Numbered from the stretch's first letter, positions 31,697 through 41,001 are shown. The stretch: DNA of 64,000 nucleotides from Prostheceraeus crozeri (GCA_907163375.1 CAJQUW010016946.1:703614-767613), one strand, 5' to 3'. A program made the numbers and translations. Notes: generated by a model not told the origin, from the letters alone.

Positions 31697-31870
31697 CCTT
31701 ATATACCCTGCTGTGACTCATCACACGTGCTCGGCGCCGCGTGCTCCGATTGGTGCTCCGTGCTCTACCCCCAAGTGCGCCGATGCGTGGGCGTGTGCTC
31801 TGTTTCCTGTCTTCTTCGCTACCCGTGCTCTGATGCGTGGGCGTGTGCTCCGATGAAAGAGCAGGTCATG
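31697..31870 (-). promoter_or_regulatory. TATA box and GTGCTC repeat cluster
   Basis: GGTATATAAGG (31697-31708, minus) is followed upstream by several GTGCTC(C/T)GAT(T/G) and GATGCGTGGGCGTGTGCTC units between 31729 and 31860. The same core repeat occurs in the 27.7-27.8 kb promoter. Confidence 0.6.
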
Positions 31871-31984
31871 ACCTTTCGAGCAACTGGTGTGGAAAGGGGC
31901 TAGAATTGGCTACTCATCAATTTTTGACCAAGAGCCTGTCATTAAAGGCTAGCAAGAGGTGAGCATCTTTGTAAAATCCTGAAC

Positions 31985-33420
31985 TACAGGGTGTCCCACA
32001 ATTCCGGCCAAATTTAAAATGAATTTTACGCTAACTGAAATTCGTCTATTCTACTCTCAATCATGTTTTTTATTGAGTACTATGAATGGGGTTTTGTAAT
32101 CATCCATTTTTATTTAGCTACGGTCAGTATCTAGAACTCGGAGCAATCTTCAAAGACAACATAAAAAATGTACTATAATTTCTCCATATAAATACGTAAC
32201 CCATGTTTTCCTCCATTTTATCACTAAACAATTAAAAGAATTATGATCGTAATCTATCATTTTATTATTCTCATTACATACATATATGCGAACGTTAAAG
32301 AAGATGTTCAAAATGTCCACCAACAGTTTCACGCAGCAACAGACATCTGTCCAAGACACCACACACAGCAGAAAGAAGTTCTTCCTGTGTGATGGACTTG
32401 ATGGCGTTTTCGATCCTTTCTTTCAATTCGTCTTTGTTGGATGGTGTCCCCTGTGAGTAGACATCGTCACGCAATCGACCCCAAAGATAAAAGTCCAGGG
32501 GATTGAGGTCCGGAGAATTTGCAGGCCAGAAATTCTTGAAGCCGCGACTGATAACACGGCTCTCACCAAACGTGTTCCGAAGAAGATCCACCACCTCAGT
32601 CTTGATATGTGGTGGAGCACCGTCTTGCATGAAGATTGCGGAGGTTTTCTTGCGCTTTGCAACAATTTGAGGCCAAACGTGATCACGAAGCATATCACGA
32701 TATTGCAGACCTGTCACGGTATCGGCGAAGAAGAATGGTCTCAACCGCAAAATTCCTGAAAACCCCATCCAAACTGTCACTCTGGCAGAATGAAGTGGTT
32801 CCTCGATGACTTGGTCAGGCCTCTGAGAACCCCAGATGATACAATTATGGCGATTGACACTACCATGCAACTCGAAGTGGGCCTCGTCACTCCAAATAAT
32901 GTCCTTCAAATGTCCATCGTTATCTAAAAGCCATTCCGCAAACTGCACTCTCCTTTCCTGTTGTTCTTGTGAAAGAGCTTGACCACAGTGCATTTTGTAT
33001 GGATACAAATTCAGTTTTCTTCTGAGAACACGGTGAACCGTTGTTTTCGGAATGCCAACTTCATTGGAAATCCTTCGTGTCGATGAGTTTCCAAGAGCTG
33101 CAGAATTTTGAATCCTTTCCCTGGCCGTGTCCACAGCTTCAATTGCCTCTTCAGATGGACCGGGTCTTCCACTACGTGCACAGTCAGCCACCGAGCCGGT
33201 TTCCAGAAAGCGATTCACAATTCTTTGTATTGTCCTGGTATCAAACGGGTCATTACGAAGATTGCGCTCCTTTTTAAACAATCGTAACGCGGCTCTGGCA
33301 CTGCATGATGCCGAGAAGTAAAAACGAACAACGTCAATCTTGTCTTGCAATTCCATTGCAAATGATAATGTTGTCATTAAGACTGATTTGAATTCGATCA
33401 TGTGATTTAGCACAATTCAC
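31985..33420 (-). mobile_element. mariner-like DD37D transposon with one recognisable end
   Basis: A TA at 31985 is followed by CAGGGTGTCCCACAATTCCG, a typical mariner-type terminus. The transposase reads away from the opposite end. No matching inverted terminus is visible before the Polinton starts at 33514, nor directly after the Polinton at 52274. The right end may have been lost before or during the later insertion. Confidence 0.75.
32295..33413 (-). CDS. mariner-family transposase, open frame
   Basis: 372 codons from the first Met; Met20 (MELQDKIDVVRFYF, start 33356) is a likelier start. Residues 20-135 hold two helix-turn-helix units with the SGRPGPSEE linker. The catalytic block has Asp176 (IIWSDEAHFELHG), Asp264 (FMQDGAPPH) and Asp302 (NSPDLNPLDFYLWG), with 37 residues between the last two, i.e. 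a DD37D signature. No stop or frameshift interrupts it and all three catalytic Asp are present, so it may be recently active. Cut-and-paste activity would still need two ends, of which I see one. Confidence 0.9.
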   Translation of the reverse strand: MLNHMIEFKSVLMTTLSFAMELQDKIDVVRFYFSASCSARAALRLFKKERNLRNDPFDTRTIQRIVNRFLETGSVADCARSGRPGPSEEAIEAVDTARERIQNSAALGNSSTRRISNEVGIPKTTVHRVLRRKLNLYPYKMHCGQALSQEQQERRVQFAEWLLDNDGHLKDIIWSDEAHFELHGSVNRHNCIIWGSQRPDQVIEEPLHSARVTVWMGFSGILRLRPFFFADTVTGLQYRDMLRDHVWPQIVAKRKKTSAIFMQDGAPPHIKTEVVDLLRNTFGESRVISRGFKNFWPANSPDLNPLDFYLWGRLRDDVYSQGTPSNKDELKERIENAIKSITQEELLSAVCGVLDRCLLLRETVGGHFEHLL

Positions 33421-33513
33421 AAAAGCATAGACATCTGACTTATCCTCTCAGTAGAAATGACAACTAGAAATCACACGTTCGCATGTAACGAGAAAGAATA
33501 AAATGTGAATGAT

Positions 33514-34063
33514 AGTAATGGATAAAAGACCGTTCCAGGACACCATAAAATTCAAAAAAATAGTATCTTTAAAAACGACATAAATTCATGAATTTGAACC
33601 CTTTTTCAGGTTTTTAAGACCTAAATACATGAATTTAGACCGTTCCAGGACACCATAAAATAAAAAAAATTAGTACTTTTAAAAGCGACATAAATTTATG
33701 AATTTAGTCCCTTTTTCAGGTTTTTAAGACCTAAATTCATGAATTTAGTCCATTCAAAAAGTACCATTTTTTCAAAAAATGGCATTTTTAAAAACGACAT
33801 AAATTCATGAATTTGAACCCTTTTTCAGGTTATGAAGACCTAAATTCATAAATCGGCTAAAGCCAGAGGAGCTTCGCTCCGATTTGGGCGTTTTTAAAAA
33901 TACCCAATTTTTCAAATTTTTCAAAATCTCAAATTTGAGAATTACAATCGGGCGAAGCCCTAGAACCTTCGGTTCGATTTTCACCCTCGCTCAAATCATG
34001 ACCGTTCTAGGACACCGAAAATCATAAAAGTTAAGAATCTCAAATTTGTGATTATGATCATTT
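33514..34063 (+). repeat. Left terminal inverted repeat of the Polinton
   Basis: About 550 bp matching the inverse of the right end. It contains a duplicated unit of about 111 bp (GACCGTTCCAGGACACC at 33529 and again at 33640) that the right copy has once, and two double-hairpin palindromes (33852-33883 and 33946-33979). Confidence 0.85.
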
Positions 34064-34407
34064 TCTTGCTCAAATCATGACCGCTCCTGGCGTTCTTACA
34101 ATTTGCACTCAGATAAACACTCAATTGTAGAGAACATCTGCTTCCCGCATTTAAGAATAAAATGCATTTCAGTGTAAGGAGCTGTGTCCTCCAACTCAAA
34201 CATTTGAAAGGAAACAATGTATGAAAGAACAAACAGCTGCTACTACTCTGTGAAACAATGACATTTTAATTGTACGTTAGGCGAGTTGTTTTAAATTCTT
34301 GTTAGTGCGTCAGCACACCCGTATGACGTTAAGATATCTGCCAGCTGTACTGTTTTCATTTATCTCTCTCGTCTGTCATTGTATCGTGTGCTGCGCTGTG
34401 ATCAGTC

Positions 34408-35082
34408 ATGTCAACACAAGAAGTTATCGAAGAGCAGTCAAACATTATTGCTACGTTTCCGGAGTTATTTACAGAAATTTCAAAACGATATATTTCCAAT
34501 GATAAGAAGGAAGAATATAACACTTTCATCATTGAACAAATGGAGAAATTTCCGATTATTTTTGACCCTACATTTTTTGATAAGGAAAGAAAACGGAGAA
34601 GAAAAGCAAAACGCTTACTCGTGAAAGAAAAGAAAGAAAGAGAAAGGGACGGAAAGATTGACGACCTTCATCATCAATTATCGACGTCTTTATCTACCCG
34701 ATATGAATTTGTGGATTCCTTAGAAGACTTTGTTGAGCCTTCAGGAGATACTGCTGAAGCCATTGCAAATTTAAATACTCTTTATGTGATGGAGAAGAAA
34801 AATAACGTTATTAACATAATGATGAAAATCTACCTGGGAAAACACGCGAATTATTTACTGGAACTGTGTGAAAAGGATAAGGCATACTTTCAACATTTAT
34901 TGCAAACTAATAACATTTCTTATTCAAGGACTGAAATTGCATTTGCAATTAAATTAGGTAAGATGGCATCTATTTTTCCAAAGATTTGTAGACTAAATGT
35001 ACCCTTACGTTTTTTGAAATCGAATTTATCATTGTTAGAAGATTGTCTTCGGAAATATGAAAGCTTTTGGAAAGAAGCTTAA
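34408..35082 (+). CDS. Unknown Polinton protein, 224 residues
   Basis: A helical, charged protein with a basic segment at residues about 58-80 (KERKRRRKAKRLLVKEKKER) and a C-terminal helical half (KIYLGKHANYLLELCEKDKA). I do not recognise the family. It is the outermost gene next to the left terminal repeat. Its frame is open and it is one of only three plus-strand transcription units of the element. Confidence 0.6.
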   Translation: MSTQEVIEEQSNIIATFPELFTEISKRYISNDKKEEYNTFIIEQMEKFPIIFDPTFFDKERKRRRKAKRLLVKEKKERERDGKIDDLHHQLSTSLSTRYEFVDSLEDFVEPSGDTAEAIANLNTLYVMEKKNNVINIMMKIYLGKHANYLLELCEKDKAYFQHLLQTNNISYSRTEIAFAIKLGKMASIFPKICRLNVPLRFLKSNLSLLEDCLRKYESFWKEA

Positions 35083-35097
35083 AAGAACTTAAAAGTA

Positions 35098-35777
35098 GTA
35101 GTAGCTGATTTTATTTTATTTTACTGGAGAACAAAAATTCCTTGTCCACGGTGTGGACATTTTGTTAATGCAATTTGTAATATTATAGTTAATAACCGAT
35201 TGTTTTAAGGAAGTTGAATAGTAGTAGCTGATTTTATTTTCTTTTACTGGAGAACGAAAATTCCTTGTCCACGGTGTGGACATTTTGTTAATGCAATTTG
35301 TAATATTATAGTTAATAACCGATTGTTTTAAGGAAGTTGAATAGTAGTAGCTGATTTTATTTTCTTTTACTGGAGAACGAAAATTCCTTGTCCACGGTGT
35401 GGACATTTTGTTAATGCAATTTGTAATATTATAGTTAATAACCGATTGTTTTAAGGAAGTTGAATAGTAGTAGCTGATTTTATTTTCTTTTACTGGAGAA
35501 CGAAAATTCCTTGTCCACGGTGTGGACATTTTGTTAATGCAATTTGTAATATTATAGTTAATAACCGATTGTTTTAAGGAAGTTGAATAGTAGTAGCTGA
35601 TTTTATTTTCTTTTACTGGAGAACGAAAATTCCTTGTCCACGGTGTGGACATTTTGTTAATGCAATTTGTAATATTATAGTTAATAACCGATTGTTTTAA
35701 GGAAGTTGAATAGTAGTAGCTGATTTTATTTTCTTTTACTGGAGAACGAAAATTCCTTGTCCACGGTGTGGACATCA
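35098..35777. repeat. 123-bp tandem repeat, about 5.5 copies
   Basis: The unit begins GTAGTAGCTGATTTTATTTT and recurs at 35098, 35221, 35344, 35467, 35590 and 35713, exactly 123 bp apart, with only a few base changes. Each unit contains the hairpin GTCCACGGTGTGGAC (6-bp stem, GGT loop). Because 123 is a multiple of three, an artificial 220-codon frame runs through it on the minus strand. The array lies between the first gene and the protease region. Confidence 0.9.
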
Positions 35778-35892
35778 ATATTTGTAGACTTGTGTGGTTG
35801 CATTTTTGTAAATATACATATTGAAATATCCATGTGTTGTTTTTAATTTCTCATTTACGGGAATATAATAGAAACATTGTATCTTTTATAAA

Positions 35893-36320
35893 AATGAGAA
35901 ACATTAGAGACATTCTAAAAATATACAGCAAACAAAACCACATTAAATTTCGATTTAAATGAGATTGCTAAGCAATTGGGAGTAAAGAATTTTCACATAT
36001 TGATGAGTAATGAATTACTATTGATAAAAGATGTGCGAAACACCAACTCTATGTAGTTAAACACTAACACAATGCAACAATGTAACGTTTAAATTTAGAT
36101 TAAATTAAATAATTTCAAAATCGAATAAGTAGTAAAGAAAGACATCATTAGAGACCAGTTTTAAATCAATACCCCCCCCCAAGTAGTAAGGAAAGTCATC
36201 ATTATAAAAATGTTTTAAATCAATACCCCCTTCTGACTAAGTAGTAAGGAAAGACATCATTAGAGAACAGTTTTAAATCAATACCCCCCCTGTCTTCTAG
36301 GGGTCTCTTAAGAAATTTTT
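35893..36320 (+). repeat. Partial duplicate of the protease 5' end and short tandem repeats
   Basis: 35893-36035 resembles the start of the protease gene (36331 onward): ATGAG-CAACAT-like start, then TTTCGA-TTAAA and AAGAATTTTCA blocks in the same order. From 36127 to 36290 three units of about 55-60 bp with AGTAGTAAGGAAAGACATCA and TTTTAAATCAATACCCCC follow. It looks like a decayed leading-end duplication. Confidence 0.6.
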
Positions 36321-36330
36321 TTATTATAAA

Positions 36331-36821
36331 ATGAGCAACATAAATGAGTTTTTTAAATTATATGGAACGCAAACTACGACAAATTTCGACCTAAAGAAAA
36401 TCGCAAATGAATTAGGAATAAAGAATTTTCATGTTCTAATGAGAAACGAATTACAATTCCTAAAAAATAGGCCAACAGGAACCTTCAGTTCCCGGAATAA
36501 AGTTCCATCAATAACTGTAAATTTCATAACGAATCTTCACACTTCAGACCAAAACGGCGTACATTGGTCAGCAGGTATCTTTAAAAATCATCAGATAATT
36601 ATTATTTTGATCGCCCGGAGGCTGAGAACTATTGGTTCGATTCATACGGTTTGCCCCCTACAAATGAAGTAAAAGAATTACTTGGAACGGGAACATACAA
36701 TACGTTTCAAATTCAAACACCAGGCACTACTTATTGTGGACAATTATGTTTATACGTTTTGTACAAATTACAAAAAGGAGTACCATTTCTAGATATTATG
36801 TTAGAGTTAAACAATCTATAA
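36331..36821 (+). pseudogene. Adenain-like cysteine protease of the Polinton
   Basis: Motifs of the adenovirus/Polinton maturation protease are present: a VHWSAGIF block containing the active-site His, the acidic YWFDSYGLPP block, and TYCGQLCLYVLYKL around the catalytic Cys. The gene appears broken (about one break). In related elements this enzyme cleaves capsid and core precursors at GG/GX-G type sites, and GG-ILP junctions are visible in the neighbouring protein at 38254-38739. Confidence 0.8.
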
Positions 36822-36855
36822 CTCAAGCGAAGCTAGCTAAAGCGCCACCTAAAGG

Positions 36856-37689
36856 TTAAAGCTCTGTTTTCTGTAATTCATTTTGATAAAAACGGCCTCT
36901 GATATCCTCATTATCTAAATCTTTAATTTCATAAGTAATCGGATAACTTTGATTTATTTTGCAAACTTCAAATATTTCTTTAGTCCAATAGCCAACAAAG
37001 CCTTTTTCAAATTTGTTCTTATATTTAAATATTCTAACTCTATCTCCAATTTTAAATTTCGGCTTAAGTTTCTGCAAATTCGGATTACTCTCATTCGAAT
37101 TATTATTCTCGTTCGAATAATTATTCTCGAATATTTTCTTTCGTATTAAATCAGGGTCGTCAGAAGCATTCTTTGGAGTTTCTTCAATACCAGAATGAAC
37201 TTTATTATTGTACTCTTCTACAATTCCTGGTAATATCTTCAACCATTTCTGATTTCTTTGCTCAGTAAATTTCTTGAATAATTTATTTTTTAACGTCCGA
37301 TTGAATCTTTCTATCACTACGGCCTTCCCAGCGTTTTCAGTTGAATAAACAATTTCAAATAGTGGCTGAACGTTTCTGTTATAAAATTCCGACCCTTTAT
37401 CAACAAACAATTTTTTTGGCTTTCTATTACTTTCTTTAAAGATTTCTTCAAACGCATATTTAACTGATAGACCACTTTTATTTTTTAAAGGCTTTACCCA
37501 AGCGTATCGTGTATATAAATCTATAACGGTCAATGCGTATTTGTAGTCCCTTTCATTCGGCATATGAATAAGATCAGCACTCCAAATATCATCTTTATTA
37601 AATACTTTTACTTTTAATAAATATTTAGGCTTTCTATATTCTTTATGAATTTCAGACGCGTAAACGTTGCTCTGAATTATGATTTTCAT
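36856..37689 (-). CDS. INT: Retroviral-type (rve) integrase
   Basis: 277 codons. The DDE core has WSADLIHM (Asp40), LFVDKGSEFYN (Asp97) and VVIERFNRTLK (Glu127). The C-terminal domain (FKIGDRVRIFKYKNKFEKGF, then EIKDLDNEDIRGRFY) is an SH3/chromo-like tail as in Polinton and Ty3 integrases. It catalyses insertion of the linear element into host DNA with a 6-bp duplication. Its start overlaps the end of the PLA2-domain gene by about 38 nt. Confidence 0.85.
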   Translation of the reverse strand: MKIIIQSNVYASEIHKEYRKPKYLLKVKVFNKDDIWSADLIHMPNERDYKYALTVIDLYTRYAWVKPLKNKSGLSVKYAFEEIFKESNRKPKKLFVDKGSEFYNRNVQPLFEIVYSTENAGKAVVIERFNRTLKNKLFKKFTEQRNQKWLKILPGIVEEYNNKVHSGIEETPKNASDDPDLIRKKIFENNYSNENNNSNESNPNLQKLKPKFKIGDRVRIFKYKNKFEKGFVGYWTKEIFEVCKINQSYPITYEIKDLDNEDIRGRFYQNELQKTEL

Positions 37690-38182
37690 TTAAACCCTGA
37701 CCGAATAATATTTTAGCTTGTAAAGCTTTCTTAACAAACATTCTTTCAATTTTTTCTCTAAATGTAGGATTCTGAATACTATCTAATTCTTGAATCATCT
37801 TCTTATCAGCTGCATGACGAGAACTTAGATCATGATTTCGATAAGCTAAATCATGCCTGTAAGCTGCGGCATCTACTCTATTTATCGGTTCTTCACCTGG
37901 TTTCGGATTATTATTCTCATCTAGTCTTATATCTAATCGAGTTCCTGGACCAGTATATGAATGACCAGGAAGATGTTTTTCTTTCGAATATTTACTCCAA
38001 ATAAATCCAGGAAAGTTTTCTAATGTTTTTTGTATGTCACCACCGAAGTGGTGTGGAACTTTGTTCTTGTCACCTCCAATATGCTGACAGTTTGAGTTTT
38101 TATTTTTGTTTAATAGATAATTCAATAAATCTAAATTAGAAATTTTTAATTTAATTAAATTTTCGGAATTTGTAGAATTCAT
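37652..38182 (-). CDS. Parvovirus-type phospholipase A2 domain protein
   Basis: From Met at 38182 (MNSTNSENL) the protein has 176 residues. I chose this start because it follows an A-rich leader like the element's other genes. LPGHSYTGPGTRLDIRLD corresponds to the calcium-binding YxGPG loop. NRVDAAAYRHDLAYRNHDL and SSRHAADKKM form the HDxxY catalytic helix of parvovirus VP1-type PLA2. Such domains breach endosomal membranes during entry. An in-frame double hairpin lies at 38038-38068. Confidence 0.75.
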   Translation of the reverse strand: MNSTNSENLIKLKISNLDLLNYLLNKNKNSNCQHIGGDKNKVPHHFGGDIQKTLENFPGFIWSKYSKEKHLPGHSYTGPGTRLDIRLDENNNPKPGEEPINRVDAAAYRHDLAYRNHDLSSRHAADKKMIQELDSIQNPTFREKIERMFVKKALQAKILFGQGLNENHNSEQRLRV

Positions 38183-38253
38183 TTTAAAAGATAAAAAAAA
38201 TTTAAAAGATAAAATAAAAGTTTTACCGAAAAGAACCAAAGGTTCTGAGGTTA

Positions 38254-38739
38254 TTACCTTATCATACTAGGACTTAGATATATTCCAGAACCATCTTTAG
38301 TTTCTTTAATTTCAATTAAATCATCAACATTGTGGAGAATATTTTTAAGAACTCGTTTTCCTTCATCAACTAATTTTAATTTACTAATAAAATTATCTAC
38401 TACTCCTTCTCCCCTAGCAACTTTCTCTAACTCTCTATTATGACGTTTTTGTTCTTCTAATGCTGCCTTCTCTGATTTATTTTTATTTACTGCTTGGACA
38501 ATACCAGCTGTCCCACCTGCAACACTTCCTGCAGCTGCTATGCCACCTATTATTAGTGGAATTAATGGGAGAATCCCGCCATTCTTTTCTTCTTGTAATT
38601 GAATATTCTCTATCATTGGTTTACTTATATAATACTTTTTTTTGTTAATCGTAATAGTTTTAGGGGTATTTTTGTCAACAATATTACGTAATTTTAATTC
38701 AACAGTTTTATTATTAATATTACTTTTCGCTTGCGACAT
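38254..38739 (-). CDS. Structural protein with GG-ILP hydrophobic segment (pX/pVI-like)
   Basis: 161 codons. NGGILPLIPLIIGGIAAAGS begins a hydrophobic, Gly/Ala-rich segment, followed by a coiled-coil (LEEQKRHNRELEKVARGEG). The GG/ILP boundary looks like an adenain cleavage site. Adenovirus pVI/pX and Polinton counterparts are membrane-lytic or core proteins released by the protease. An AAAAATG-type start context precedes it. Confidence 0.6.
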   Translation of the reverse strand: MSQAKSNINNKTVELKLRNIVDKNTPKTITINKKKYYISKPMIENIQLQEEKNGGILPLIPLIIGGIAAAGSVAGGTAGIVQAVNKNKSEKAALEEQKRHNRELEKVARGEGVVDNFISKLKLVDEGKRVLKNILHNVDDLIEIKETKDGSGIYLSPSMIR

Positions 38740-38773
38740 TTTTAATAAAAAAATTTTAAGTTATCAAAAATTT

Positions 38774-38905
38774 AAATCTATTCTAGTTATGAAAAAATTT
38801 TAAGTTAAGAATTTTTTTAATCTATTCTAGTTATGAAAAAATTTTAAGTTACTAAAAAATTTTAAGTTACCAAAAATTTTAATCTATTCTAGTTATGAAA
38901 AAATT
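38774..38905. repeat. Three intergenic AT-rich repeats
   Basis: AATCTATTCTAGTTATGAAA occurs at about 38774, 38819 and 38881 in the gap between the pX/pVI-like gene and the capsid gene, mixed with AAATTTTAAGTTA units. It could be promoter repeats for the gene at 38739. Confidence 0.6.
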
Positions 38906-38958
38906 AAATTAATTAAACGACGAAGTCTTGGGCCTATCGGAGCGAAGCTCCTCTGGCT

Positions 38959-40293
38959 TTAGCCGATCCTAACCATCTTCCCATTAAGAACTTCAATAGA
39001 ATATTTTGTATCTTCTAGCAATAAACCATAAGCCATCAATGAAGTTGTGGAATCTTTTTTTTCAATATTAATTGTTACATCACAACCATTTTTAATAATA
39101 TCTTCAGATTGTGCACTTAAATCGAAACAGAAAATTGGATATAAATGTCTCCAATCTCCAGGAGTTAATTGTGGTTCAACTCCAAATTCTATACAAAGAT
39201 TTCGATAAGAATCATATCCTTCCATAAATTGATTATTGGTATCATCGAATCTTAATGGATCAATTGGATATCGAGTTTGATTTAATGAAACTTGTAAACT
39301 TCGAATTGTATTAATATGAAAAATATTATTGTTCTTATCAAAACTTGGAGAATTATTTCTTTGAAATGTTAGTAATAAATATCTTGGAGTATTCGCAGTT
39401 CTAGTAAAATGCCAGTTAAATCTTTGTTCGGAAAAAGTTACTGAACTAGCAGTACGCTTTAGAAAATTTACTGGAATTGGTTTGTTAGTATTTAATCTTT
39501 TTGCAATAGCTGTTTCAACCTCTAAACTAGGAGTAATATGCGTAATCCACCATTCAAGTCTATCAATTTTTAAATATGCTTTTTTTCCAGTTTTACCAAA
39601 AAAGATTAATTCATTATTTGCTGTACGATGAATTATTAATTTAAATTTTAATTGATATGATATTTTGTCATAATCTAAATATCCGAATAATGGAGACAAT
39701 GACCAATTTACTGTCTGTTTACTTTTCTTGTTAAATTCACGTCTTTCTTTATATGCATCATTATTTGTTTTATTTAAATGTTTTGCAATATTTTCTACAT
39801 CTTTCGCAATTCCTGCTGCATCTGTTCCAGCGTGAGTTAAATCATCAACAATTATACCATCATTAGTATCAGGAAACCAACCTTCGATTTCATACTTTTT
39901 ATTATTTTCACCAATTGTTACAAATCTAAGCATTGTATCAATTACACCTGGAGAATCACTTATTGTTTCTATATTTTGAGTTGCAACATCTAAACGCATT
40001 TGTGTAAATAAACTTGGGAAAAAATTATTCTCTAGTGTAATATTATCGGTATCTGGTAATGGTGTTGTAAAATTAGCATCACTATATAAAGAATATTCAC
40101 AGTGTAAAAATGAATCAGGTAAATATAAATAGCTCTGCTGATTATCAACTTCAAAAATTAAATCTCCTCCAGTATTTACTCTACTGGAAGATCCGGGATT
40201 CATAGCAATTCTTATATAGTCATTCTTTTTTTGATTATAACTGACGAACGGAGGATCGTCTAATCTAAATTTATTTTCGATAAGCGAAGACAT
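38959..40293 (-). CDS. MCP: Major capsid protein (double jelly-roll, Polinton type)
   Basis: 444 codons. DNITLENNFFPSLFTQMRLD and IETISDSPGVIDTMLRF in the first half, HITPSLEVE in the middle and YPIFCFDLSAQSED near the end recall Polinton/adintovirus hexon-like capsid proteins. The length is in the family range. It lies among the PLA2, pX/pVI-like and core-like genes, all on the same strand, consistent with a late morphogenesis cluster. I infer the fold from these resemblances. Confidence 0.7.
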   Translation of the reverse strand: MSSLIENKFRLDDPPFVSYNQKKNDYIRIAMNPGSSSRVNTGGDLIFEVDNQQSYLYLPDSFLHCEYSLYSDANFTTPLPDTDNITLENNFFPSLFTQMRLDVATQNIETISDSPGVIDTMLRFVTIGENNKKYEIEGWFPDTNDGIIVDDLTHAGTDAAGIAKDVENIAKHLNKTNNDAYKERREFNKKSKQTVNWSLSPLFGYLDYDKISYQLKFKLIIHRTANNELIFFGKTGKKAYLKIDRLEWWITHITPSLEVETAIAKRLNTNKPIPVNFLKRTASSVTFSEQRFNWHFTRTANTPRYLLLTFQRNNSPSFDKNNNIFHINTIRSLQVSLNQTRYPIDPLRFDDTNNQFMEGYDSYRNLCIEFGVEPQLTPGDWRHLYPIFCFDLSAQSEDIIKNGCDVTINIEKKDSTTSLMAYGLLLEDTKYSIEVLNGKMVRIG

Positions 40294-40387
40294 TTTTATA
40301 AAAAATAATTTGACTTTTTGTTTTTCTCACAGATAGAAAAAAAATTTTACTAAAAAAATTACTAAAAAATTTTACTAAAATATAATT

Positions 40388-40936
40388 TTAGAATTTTGCT
40401 AGACCAGCTCCGCTACAGCTTTGCTGGTTAGACCGAAGGTTGCTGCTCACGCCATTACCTCTTATTTCTTCAATTGTTTTTTCATTATGTTTACTATTAG
40501 ACGGAGCTCCGCTCCTCAAGGTTTCACCCTCCACAGCTATGTTAGCAATTTTGTTTTTTGTTTCCTCTGAAAGTTTTTTTAAATTTTTTAGTTCTTCAGA
40601 ATCATTCCTAAGTTTACGAATAGCTTCTAGTTGTTTTAATTCGTTTTGTGATTTAACAGCATTTGATATTGCACTAGCTGTACTACCTATAGCAGCTGCT
40701 CCTTTTGCAGCAGATGTAATCAAATCTTTATTATTTTTAATTAAGTTAACGATACTACCAATACCAGAAAAGATGCCATCCCCTTCTTTTTGGACGGCAC
40801 CTGCGGTGCCTAGGAACTTTTGTGTTCCGACAGTTTCTACACTATCATAATGGTACACAGGTTTCTGAGATGGTTCATGAGCAATTTTATTATTTGATGC
40901 AAAATGTTTAAGATTGTGTTTATAAATTATAGGCAT
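40388..40936 (-). CDS. Minor virion protein, amphipathic helices (pVI-like)
   Basis: 182 codons. A central IFSGIGSIVNLIKNNKDLIT, then AAKGAAAIGSTASAISNAV segment and a coiled-coil (LKKLSEETKNKIANI) resemble the hydrophobic segment plus coil layout of the 38254 protein. The C-terminus ends SGAGLAKF. Three palindromic double hairpins lie inside the gene, in frame (about 40402-40443, 40500-40532 and 40796-40826). The function is inferred from position and composition only. Confidence 0.5.
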   Translation of the reverse strand: MPIIYKHNLKHFASNNKIAHEPSQKPVYHYDSVETVGTQKFLGTAGAVQKEGDGIFSGIGSIVNLIKNNKDLITSAAKGAAAIGSTASAISNAVKSQNELKQLEAIRKLRNDSEELKNLKKLSEETKNKIANIAVEGETLRSGAPSNSKHNEKTIEEIRGNGVSSNLRSNQQSCSGAGLAKF

Positions 40937-41001
40937 TTTTTAGGATTAAATTTGACTTTTGGGAAAAAATATTTACGTTAATATTTACGTTAATATTTAC
41001 G

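Larger units (their letters stand above)
24480..31910. mobile_element. Virus-like element block (Polinton/adinto-type relic, partial)
   Basis: About eleven compact intronless genes, nearly all on the minus strand, have short spacers, overlapping ends, own TATA boxes and AATAAA signals. A hydrophobic GGILP-type core peptide and a very basic core protein point to adenovirus/Polinton-like virions. No polymerase, integrase, ATPase or major capsid gene is recognisable in this block, so it is a part rather than a whole. The edges are uncertain, and I found no terminal repeats. Most frames look open, with about one break, suggesting modest age. Confidence 0.6.

Noticed and set aside
24480-31910. Integrated nudivirus, baculovirus or bracovirus segment
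   Set aside because: I see none of the recognisable core genes of those groups (per os infectivity factors, p74, 38K, VLF-1), while core peptides resemble the adenovirus/Polinton type.
35116-35778. Minus-strand 220-codon frame with a repeated 41-residue unit
   Set aside because: It is exactly the 123-bp tandem array read in one frame. Unit length divisible by three keeps any frame open, and no start context or homology supports a protein.
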